Below are positions 55,231 through 64,000 of a stretch of 64,000 nucleotides of DNA, in pieces (the stretch's first letter is position 1; every line of letters begins with the position of its first letter). The stretch is from Posidonia oceanica (taxonomy: Eukaryota > Streptophyta > Magnoliopsida > Alismatales > Posidoniaceae): contig JAZBRS010000014.1 in assembly GCA_037176725.1 (NCBI GenBank), forward strand, positions 77,606,501-77,670,500. Reading direction: 5' to 3'. A model generated the notes under the pieces. It saw only the letters and a program-made list of their open reading frames with translations, was not told the DNA's origin and did not search any database. A program made the translations under genes and the position numbers.

Positions 55231-57988
55231 TGTACTAACCCTGAAAATCGACACGTCTATGCATGATGCCAAAGCTCGCGTGCACCGACCAAAATTAGGT
55301 TGCTATTAGATGTTGGATCCGAGGAGGGAATTTCGTCTCAAAAACACTAGAAAACAGAAGCAAATGCAAAAGGAGGATAAAATAAAGAAAAGGGAGTCGC
55401 CACCTAATTTATTAAATCGGGAAAACTAGGAAAACCATGTAAAGAACATGTGAGGAAAACGTATGCATTTCAAAAACATGCAAAATCCAATGCAAACAGA
55501 TGACACAAAGTCAATGCAGTCCAGAGAAAGGGCAAGGACTCCTATTACGTGCGGGGAAGGTGTTAGGTACCCCCAACACGCCCGAGGAATCGGTCTTTCT
55601 AACTAATCCGCTACAGTGTGGCAAAATGTTGGCAAATGAATGCCGATTATATGCACCCTAAGGCGGTATGTAAGATGCAATTTATAAACCAATGCAAAGC
55701 ATAGCAAACCTTGTTTTAAAAGCAATTAAGAGAAATCGAGGCATTGCGAAGAGGCGATAAACAACAGGAAAGCAAATTGAAAATAGAGGCATCGAAGAAA
55801 ACAAGCAGAAGGCGACAAAAATGATAGTTCAATGCTCTATCTAGATTAGGTCTTGGTCGCTGATATGGTCGGTGCCTACGCCGGTCGCCGATGAGGCAGG
55901 CGGCAGACACCAGAACCAGCTCCCCACACAGCAGCAGCTGCTGCCACAAATGAGGCGCAAAAACGACACGAAATGGAAACCAAAAAACTGGGAATCAAAG
56001 CTAGCATGCTTGATAACAAGATCTGCAAGAAACAAAACCAGGAAAGCAAACGGCAAGGCAGAAAAACCAGCAGCTTGCCCATTGCTTGAACTGCAGTTGA
56101 GTCACCGGTGACAGAGGCAACCAACCCAGCCGCCGCAGAGAGCGGCGTCCAAGGCCAGTCGCCCCTAAGTCAGGCGGCTCAACCGGTAGCAGACCTCCCA
56201 AGCAGAGGCTTTCATTGCCAAAAACATATGAGACAATCATAGTAAAACTGGAAATAAACCTCGTGGAGCTAAAGCTGCCTCAACACGGAACAAAAGCATG
56301 CATTCAAATCACAAAATGGGTGTGTGAGTCACAAGATACAATGGTCGGAAGTTGGCTGGAGGACTGGCTCGAGTTGCAGCCGAGTCACCAGTTGGACCAG
56401 CGGCTAGCCTGCAACTCAAGTGTTCCGCACAGCCAACTTCATGGCCGGATCTAGGACTCATGAGCAAGCAAAACAGAGAACCATTCACTTAGGCATACAG
56501 ATCATTCATCAGAGATCACAAAAATATATTAAACATGCAAGATGGGACCTCAAGGCGACCAGAGCAATGCCTCAAAGTCGGGCCGGCAGGCAGGTTGTGT
56601 TGTAGGCCAGTCGCCGGTGACGTCAGCGCCTGACCTGGCAGTCCGATCACTGGATTTCAACGCCATAATTTACCACGGTGGCGAAGCCTAAAATCCGGCA
56701 AGGGTCGGGGAAGCACCGCGGCATTCCCACGAACCCAACCACACCTTCGGTGTGGAATATAGTGGCTCGAGGAGCCCCACCCATCTCCGCCTCATTTCGC
56801 CACTGTTGTCCGTCGAGCTCCGGCCATAGGGGCGGCCGAGCGCTCGAGGAGAGGGCTGTGAAGCTTCTGGGCGTGGAGGAGGATGCGAGGGTGCATTCCC
56901 AAGCCATGGAGAGAGGTTTGCACCTCCGTCCCACCTTCATTGGTAGCTCGCCGGCATTGGCAAATGTCCGAGGCCGTTGGGTCGGCCAAGGGCGCGGGAG
57001 GAAGAACTAGATATCTAGGAAGAGAGGGAAGAGGTCTGGGAAGCTTCCCGGACCCTTAAACCTATGATGCGATTAGGGGGTACCTGTATGACGTTGCTAG
57101 AGTTGGCGAGCTAACGTCAGAGAATCTCGCCAGAGTGGAGGAAGAAGGGTGTGGCACGGAAGCGAAGAGGCTTGGAGACGCTTTGGAGAAGTTGGAAATG
57201 CACAAGGGCGGACTGGGGAAGCTCTCTAAACTCTCAATTGCACTCTGGAAGCAAAGGAGGAGGAGAGGAATGCTTGTGAATTATGTCTCGTCGTGGAAAA
57301 TGGCAGTGGAGGTGGGTTTTGTTCGTTGGATTCCACTGCGCCCGAGGATGGAAAGAGCTGACAAGCGTAGAGGTGGTGGCAATGAGAGGCCATGAGGAGG
57401 TCTGGAGGCCAAGGAAGTAAGTGTGGAGCAGGTGGGGGACATCGAAGTCGTCGGTGGCAGGGAAGTGGACGGCCGCGCCAGTGAGAGGCTGTGAGTGCGG
57501 GTTGGCCGCCGGTGAGGAGGGTGACCGGTGGTAGGGAGTAAGTGGCGCTTGGCTTGTAGCGCGTGAAGGTAGCGGCGAGTAAGTGTGGAGGGGACGTGCG
57601 TGGCAGGAAGCTGACCACCTACAGCGGCCGTGGCATGGAAGCTCGGGCGGTGGACTGAGTTGCAGTCCAGTCGCCGCAACACCTGGCGCCCAACTCAGTC
57701 GCCACTAAACTTGGCGACAGAGTCCAGTCGCCTGTGCATGCGGCGCCTAAACGTGCAATTCAGTAGCTGGGTTGAAAATGGGCTTGGGCTTGGTTGGAGG
57801 CTTAGGCTAGGTTATGAAATGGGATTTGGTTTATTTTGGGGGTTGGATTTGGGTTGGGAATTGGATTAGGTTTGGGAAATGGAATTGGGTTGTTTTGGGT
57901 AGGGTTTTGAAATAGATTTGCCACACCTTCTTCTAAGGCAACTTCCAGAAATTCTCCAACAAAAGCCTGTCAAAATGGGGTGTCTACA
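55231..57988 (-). mobile_element. 3' LTR of element D (2758 bp)
   Basis: It begins TGTACTAACCCTG (complement of an LTR end CAGGGTTAGTACA) and ends GGGGTGTCTACA. It carries the shared GTGCACCGA...AAATTAGG and GTTAGGTACCCC blocks (55280-55310, 55540-55600). It is followed at the right by a polypurine tract, so it is the 3' LTR of a minus element inserted in A's repeat array. Its middle is short and unlike B's, with CAGTCGCC-type motifs near 56080-56190, 56360-56420, 56580-56650 and 57640-57760. The left flank CTTAT is its probable duplication; the other copy lies outside the window. Confidence 0.88.
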
Positions 57989-58072
57989 GATGCCCCTCCT
58001 TGAGCGAGGTTGAGCGTAGCGTGATCGTGGCTCAGGGGTGATAAGACACCCCACCCGACACCGGCAAATGCA
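57989..58072 (-). mobile_element. 3' internal remnant of D with polypurine tract
   Basis: The minus strand reads GGAGGGGCATC directly before LTR D. Upstream are CCCTGAGCC and TTGAGCGAGG arms and an outer arm AGACACCCCACCCGACA that pairs with the LTR start. Similarity to the B and E 3' regions stops at 58072, where the LTR of E begins. Confidence 0.8.
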
Positions 58073-61000
58073 TGTAGTAACCCTGAATTTTAATCATCCA
58101 TGCACATTACCAAAGCTTGTGTGCACCGATCAAAATAGGCTCACTATATGCGACTGGATCCGAGGGAAGAACTCGACTCGGAAACGCTGGCAAAAGAAAA
58201 GAAAAGAAATGATAAGACAATTCGGAGTCGCCACCGGGTCTATTGAATTGGAAGACAAGGAAAACCAGGAGATAAAGCATGAAAAGACACGCTGTACCGG
58301 ATGCAAGGAGGGGCAAAGAGATGCAAGGATAAGCTAAGCTATGCTATGCTATTATGCTATGCTATGACTCAGGCCTAGGATAAAGGAAAAGGTCGATGCG
58401 AGCCAAGAGAAAGGGTAAGGACTCTTGTTACGCACGGAGAAGGTATTAGGCATCCCGATACATCCGAGAGTCGGTCTTTCTTAGGCAATCTCACGCTATG
58501 CAGGGAATTGCTAGCCTAATGCCTAAATGTCTTAAATGCTTACCTATTATGCATTGGAAATAAACGTGCTATCTAAGTGCTCAGCCACACTGCTAGTGTT
58601 CCGAACTAAGTGGACCCTGGTTCGTGAGAACTCCTAAGCAGTAAGCATCACGGCCCTATATGCAGATGCAAGCGATAAAACAAAACGGCAGGAAAACCAA
58701 GCAATGCAGGCGACATGCGAGCAATAAAGCAAAGTCGGTGCGGAAAACGGTGTAAAAATGCAGAAAACCATGCAAGGTGCGGGAAACAATGCAGAGGGCA
58801 GAAAGCAATGCGAAGGGGTGCAGAAAATCATGCAAAGGAGCAGAAAAGCGATGCAAAACACGGAAAACGAGGTAAAGTGCGCAAAACAAGGCAAAGCAGG
58901 GTGCGAAATCAAAACAAAGGGGTGGGCAACATGCATTAGGGTTACAGCAAGCCAAAGAAGCAATAAAACGCGAGAAACGGCAAGCGAAACAAAATCGGCG
59001 CTTTAAAATAGCAGTCAACCATCTGCAAGTGTTGGACGCTGGAAACACCAGCGTCCAACGTTGGACGCTAGAAGGGCCCGCGTCCAACACCTGCTGTAGA
59101 CAGACAGCATGCATATTTTGAAACTCCATGCATTCTAACTAAATGGATGCAATACAGATGCAAATGTGTAGCTAAATGGGTGCTAGACATGCAAATCTAT
59201 CTAACAGAAGATTAAGGAAAGAAACAGAACAAGGAGCATGCCAAAATTAAAGATCCAAGCATGCAGGTTGTTGGACGCCTGTAGGCTGGGCGTCCAACGT
59301 TAGACGCCAGAGTGGCTGGCGTCCAACACAGAATAGAAGACAGAGGAGAGAAGGGAGCATACAAGTGATAGAGGAGAGTTGGGATCATGCATTTGGGTTG
59401 CTGGAGTTGAGCATGGAGCAAGCAAGCAAGCAGGGAATGCATAAAATAAACAATCAAACCTTACCTGTGCTGAGTGCCAGGCCAAAGGCACAACCAGGGT
59501 GTTGTACGTGAGCTAGGCCGGCATCCAACGTTGGACGCCAGCACCAGCAGCGTACAACGCTCTGGGAGGCACAACACACAAAAAAGCATGCATAAACAAG
59601 CAAATAAATTAACTGAAATAAAAGAACAGATGCTACTGAAACTAAACATGCGTAAGAACACAGGAAGCCAGTAAATAAGCAAGATCAAAGAGGTATGCAA
59701 GCATTAAACAATCAAGAGATGAGCCAGGGTGTTGGACGCTAGAGCCAGCAGCGTCCAACGTTGGACGTTGAAAGCTCTGGCGTCCAACGACCCAGGCATG
59801 CGAACTCACCTGTTCTAAAGGGGGAGCTCAGCTCAAACCCCCACCTACATGCATGTAGGGAACTAACAGGAGCATGCACAACAAACATGGCAAGCATTTA
59901 ATACAAGGAGGCAAGACAAAAGAAGGCATGCATAAGAGGAGAAAGCTTAAGAACTTGCAAAAAGAAGTAAACAACTTAGAAAAATCCTAGCAAACCTAAA
60001 CATGGTTGCGATACGGGCCAGGCATCTCTAAGTAGGCATGGATCACAATATAATACTCAAAATATGCATGATATAGGCATGGCAGCAAAGCAAAGCAAGC
60101 AGAGGCATTGGACGCTAGGTAAACCAGCGTCCAACGTTGGACGCGACTCATCCTAGCGTCCAACAAACGCAGCAGATAGACTGATCATTAAGCATGCAAA
60201 AAGCATTCAAACACGCATGGAACAATTGATAAGCATGGTATAACATCAGAGAGCATTAAAAGAAGCATATGGCATATGTTTTCAAACAGGCATGCAAGGA
60301 AAAGGCATGGGAAGCAACTGAACAAGAGCAAAGCAGGGCAGAGCAAGAGGGGCTGTTGGACGCTGGCCTATGCCGCGTCCAACGTTGGACGCACCACCAA
60401 CACACTGAACTCCATTCCGACCATGAATCATGGCCGAAAGGATTTAGAAAAATGCAAGGTTGCATGGGGACGCACACACTAGCATGCATGACCTATGAGG
60501 ATAGAAATCTTACCTTGTCGCGGCCTGGAACGGCGTGTCGGCCTCCCTCACTGGCGCTGCAGAAGTGGATGACCGGCCGACTCCGGCGAACTCGTGCTGG
60601 CTGCTGGAGGCATGGGAGAGGTTGGCTGAAGGTCCAGGATGAAGGTGGATACTTGGTCTCTCTCTGGAGATGGAGAATTGCAGTGGAAACGGGCTGTGCT
60701 GCTCTGTGTGTCTTGAGGAAGATGGGTGGTTGGCATGGTTTTGTTTGAGGGATGCATGGGTTCTGCTGCAAATTGCAGCGGCTTGGGCGGGAATTGCAGG
60801 CAAATGGCAGGTGCTCTGGGTGTGGGAAGGCCACGTGGATTGGCAGGAGGGGCATGGGCGTGTCAGTCGGCGGTGAGGAGGCCGATGGCGGCTGACAAGG
60901 GCGGAAAACGGCAGTGAGGGCAAGGAGAGCGGGAAATCCGCTGAAATGGAGGAGAGATAGGTAGTAACTCAAGCTTGGAAGGTAGTGGATGGCGTGGAGT

Positions 61001-61401
61001 GGAGGAAGGGACAGGTAGTAAGTGTGGGGAGGCGGTGGATTGGACGGGAGGTGAGCGGAAGGAGGCGAAGTAGCCGCTACTGCAACCGAGCCGGTGGACG
61101 CCAGACCAGAGGGCGTCCAACGTTGGATGCTGGAACAGGGCACGTCCAACGTTGGACGCTGCCTATTCTAGCGATCAACGAGCTCAGTTGGCAAAAGGCT
61201 ACAACAAGGCTTGGGCTTGGGCCAAAGAGGTGGGAAAAAGGTGTAAAAAAGGCTTGAGATTTTGGCTTGGGATTTAGGTGAGGTTTTGAGCTAGGTTTTG
61301 GGTTAGAAAAGAGGTAGAAAAAAGGAGTGCCAATCCAGAGTCCGCACGAGCCTACAGGAGAAAACAACCAACTTCCGAGCTGTCAGAATGGGGTGTCTAC
61401 A
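58073..61401 (-). mobile_element. 3' LTR of element E (3329 bp)
   Basis: Ends are TGTAGTAACCCTG and GGGGTGTCTACA. The shared terminal blocks are present (58095-58145, 58400-58490), followed by a degenerate 30-bp-type minisatellite (58740-58990), ATGCA-rich sequence and seven palindromic cassettes (59031-61175). The right neighbour is a polypurine tract and normal 3' internal sequence, so E is an element that inserted into the interior of D and continues past the window. The left flank ATGCA (58068-58072) is the probable duplication. Confidence 0.88.
59031..61175 (-). repeat. Seven dispersed double-palindrome cassettes in LTR E
   Basis: The cassette is TTGGACGC, 10-12 bases, GCGTCCAACGTTGGACGC, 10-14 bases, GCGTCCAA. 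Copies start near 59032, 59271, 59515, 59731, 60108, 60355 and 61090, separated by 190 to 730 bases of unrelated sequence. The central 18 bases are a perfect palindrome in most copies. Loop sequences differ, but their inner ends often pair too (TGG/CCA). The copy at 60355 lacks the last arm. Confidence 0.92.
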
Positions 61402-61549
61402 GATGCCCCTCCCTGAGTGAGGTCAAGCGTAGCGAGACCGCTGCTCAGGGTAGAGAAGACACCCTACCTGACACTGGCAGGAGCACAAATTGCTATGGGC
61501 ATGAGTCACTTATCCGGCGGATGCACCGGAAATCATGACTCAATGCCAC

Positions 61550-61910
61550 AATGCAGATGCAGATGCAGGATGCTAATGCAATGCAATTCATGCTAATGCA
61601 GAAGTTAGTGCAAAGGTTATGTTAGAAGTTAGTGCAGAACTAATATGCGATGCGAATGCTGATACCAACTAGCATAAACTAGTGCATGTGCAAGTGCTGT
61701 GCATGAGGTAGTGCTATGCATGGTGAGTGCTGGCACTAATGCCGGTGTTGATGCGTGGGGTGCTATGCTGCAGATGCTAATGCTTGAATGCTAGTGCTTG
61801 AATGCTAGTGCTTGAATGCTTGCAGGAGAGTGTTTGCTAATGCTTGAAGTGAATGCTTGCAAATGCTAATGCTTGAAAGTGCTAATGCTGGGGTAGTGCC
61901 GAGTGATGCA
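61550..61910 (-). repeat. AATGC-rich simple repeat
   Basis: Words such as GCTAATGCTTGAATGCTAGT recur many times. Shorter ATGC-rich stretches lie at the same relative place in Z (3770-3890) and B (13130-13250), so this is a local expansion. Confidence 0.8.
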
Positions 61911-63129
61911 TGGAGAAGAAGCAGGGGGTTCTACAAGGCAGTGTGGCAAGTTGGCTGCTTGTCCAAACTTGCGCAAAAGAACGGCTCCGGGAGGGCTAAT
62001 GCGCTTGCCGCTCGGGCAGGCTACTAGTCCAGGGGAGACCAAGGGCCCTTGTCCATTTGGGACAAGTAAAGCAAGCAGGAGCTCGCGAGGCTGCGAGAGG
62101 GAGAAGGCACTTGCCTCCAGGCGAGGCAGCAGATAGGCAGAAGAGGCAGAAGGGGAAATGCAATGCAAAGGTGATCCTAAGCAATGCGGGAAAGTGAATG
62201 CAAATGTAGATGAATGCAAACACTGGAATGCTGTGCAAATGATATGCCTACGCTAACGCCTACTATGCTGAAACTCCTCTGGGGGAAAGAAGGATGGTGC
62301 ATGCACGTGGAAAAGTGGAAATGAAATGCAATGCTGTCACTAGCCAATGCATGTAGGCCAAGCAATGGGGGTGCCATTTGCAAAGCTCAGCTGTAGACGA
62401 ATGGCGATGCAAGTGCATGGGATACTGCAGAAAGTAAATATGCTAAAAGTAAAGCAAGGGAATGTGCATGTAGCGGCGGGCATGAAAAGACCCGGGAAAG
62501 CAGATTGCGAGAGTTGATGCAAGGACCACAGAGGAGTGGCAGCACAAATAAGGGCACAATGCATGAGATGCTATGCAGGGGATGCAAGGTATGCAGTAGA
62601 ACGCCGGGCACGCAGAATCGAGAAAGCGATCCTGGGTTACGCACTACTGCGAGCAACATCCCAAGCCAGCAATGCTATAAAAAGAAGCATGCGGGTGACG
62701 AAGATGCTGCCTTAGGCAATACGTGAACCTGGGGTTCGGATCCTAAGCACGCGTTGTCCGTGTAATGATGAGATGCAGTACTAGGACTGACTCTACAAGG
62801 CATACAAAGGAGCTACATGATGCTATGCAATGCGAATGCTGTGAGATGCAGTGTACTAATAATGATGGAACGTGGGGCACGCGAAGCCAGGAAAACAATC
62901 CTGGTCGCGCAATGACCGTGGGATGATGAAATGCTATTGCCATGCAACAAAATGCTATCAGCCCGATGGGATGGTGACAGGCCAGCGAGTCTGTCAGGCA
63001 AGAGGGGTGATTACAAGTGCGGTAGCTTGTGATCACGAATGCAACGGGAATACCATACCCGAGGGTGTGGTAGAGGTCCATAGATGCTCCCGCAACAGTT
63101 AGGAATGTCAGCCCAAATGCAGATGGAAA

Positions 63130-63540
63130 TGGGATACCAGGGGGCAGCTGAATAAAGATGCCCCTGGTATCGGTGAACGATACCAGGGGGCAGCCGAAGC
63201 GCCCCTGGCATCAAAATGCAAGGCGGAGACAACACTAACGGGTTTGTCAACCGAGTAGTTAGGGCTACCAGCCCGAATGCAGTGGGATGGATGTAAGGGC
63301 GCACCGTGCAAAGTGCAATGACGGTGGGGATGCAATGGAATAATGCAAATGCAAGGTGATAAGTTAACGGACTTATCGCCGAATAGTTAGGGATATCAGC
63401 CCGAATGCAACGTGGATATGCGGGATGACATTTTAACAAGTGTCAACCGAGCAGTTAGGGCTGCCAGCCCGATGCAAAGGAATGCAAAGTGATAGGTTGA
63501 CGGACCCATCGTCGAGCAGTTAGGGCTGCCAGCCCAGATG
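63130..63540 (-). repeat. Hairpin cluster of E
   Basis: It contains the 12-bp hairpin CCCCTGGTATCG / CGATACCAGGGG (63161-63172 and 63178-63189). In element sense there are also GATAAGTCCGTTAACTTATC, GATGGGTCCGTCAACCTATC, TGACA...TGTCA, and GTAGCCCTAACTAC and GCAGCCCTAACTGC forms. The units are dispersed rather than tandem, and each stem pairs with its own partner. Confidence 0.85.
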
Positions 63541-64000
63541 CAGAAATGATGGCAGAAGGGAAACAGAAACCCATCGTGATAGGCATGCAATGGTCTCAGC
63601 GCGGGCATGCTTCACGGCGTCATGAGGTGACAGACGAGGGACATGCCGGTCGTCACGGACCTACCCACGCGGTGGGCGGCAAAATTTGAAAATTGCGGAG
63701 CCTCTGAGTGAGGCAGGAAAAAATGCTCGTCCTTGGCTCCGATTTTCGAAAACAAGGAGAAGAGAAGAAGATAACAATATATTACAGCATGCATGATTTG
63801 GTGGCTTTGGACTCAGAGTAGCTACGCCATGAGGATGCTTCTGCAATTCCTGACTCAGGAGATCTCGATCCTCGAGCGATGCCATACCGAGTTGTGGTCG
63901 GTGGCTCTCTGTTTCGCTCTTGGTTCGGGATGAGGCCTTGGCTTTACAGAGTATAGCCTTCGGGTGCAGGGTAGCAGGAGCATTGGATGCAGCTTCTTAG

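Larger units (their letters stand above)
61402..64000 (-). mobile_element. Element E: 3' internal region
   Basis: Next to the LTR are a polypurine tract (61402-61413, minus GGGAGGGGCATC) and a double stem whose arms include GGGTGTCT and AGACACCC. Then come GTGACTCATGCC-type sequence, an expanded AATGC-rich repeat (61550-61910), the conserved block GTCCAAACTTGCGCAA (61961-61976), further repeat-poor sequence (62110-63120) and dispersed hairpins (63130-63540). The last 400 bases are unassigned; in B the accessory ORF would follow further right. No ORF with family features is present. Confidence 0.75.

Overview
This window is plant nuclear heterochromatin made almost entirely of nested LTR retrotransposons. 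I see no cellular gene, tRNA, rRNA or CRISPR array. All clearly coding segments belong to Ty3/gypsy elements. Several features place them in the Tat lineage: a first RNase H that has lost its leading acidic residue, followed by a second, complete RNase H; a D,D(35)E integrase with a GPF module and no chromodomain; very long LTRs; and an extra ORF. The Tat lineage is known from seed plants, so the host is a seed plant, probably a flowering plant. I cannot name the species.

Layout. 1-2018 is the right part of a minus-strand LTR (S0). It sits in the 3' untranslated region of a plus-strand element (Z), whose 3' end (2019-4033) and 3' LTR (4034-7498) follow. A roughly 25.4-kb minus-strand element (B, 7499-32852) is inserted in that LTR. 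B has a 3' LTR (7499-12981), a 3' structured region, an accessory ORF (15155-16357), integrase, RNase H, reverse transcriptase, a linker, protease, gag, and a 5' LTR truncated at both ends (27812-32852). The end of Z's LTR resumes at about 32850 and finishes at 33303. 33304-35664 holds unassigned sequence and a minus-strand gag fragment from a different family. A plus-strand relative of B (A, about 35665-55230) follows. It is cut by a 4.3-kb solo LTR (S1, 37442-41774, TSD CATGG), by a 6.0-kb minus solo LTR (S2, 46865-52851, TSD CATAC), and at its right by minus elements D (LTR 55231-57988) and E (LTR 58073-61401, internal region to the window end).

The gag-pol order is gag, protease, a long low-complexity linker, RT, degenerate RNase H, second RNase H, integrase, then a separate accessory ORF of about 400 codons that resembles the plant DUF7745 type. 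Every copy carries nonsense codons. In A most are TAG at ancestral CAG or TGG codons, the pattern expected from deamination of methylated CHG sites.

The most unusual signal is the 3' region between the accessory ORF and the 3' LTR. It has three ordered parts, seen in up to four elements: a 12-bp-stem hairpin built on CCCCTGGTATC; a long array of mini-hairpins whose stems change in a compensated way while the loop keeps a TCCG/ACCG core; and a nested double stem that encloses the polypurine tract and pairs the first bases of the LTR with sequence upstream of the tract. The LTRs share their terminal blocks but have exchanged or expanded their middles. Examples are a 30-bp minisatellite (6 versus 10 units in the two LTRs of B), telo-box-like and site II-like motifs, a roughly 500-bp polypyrimidine tract, and seven double-palindrome cassettes in LTR E.
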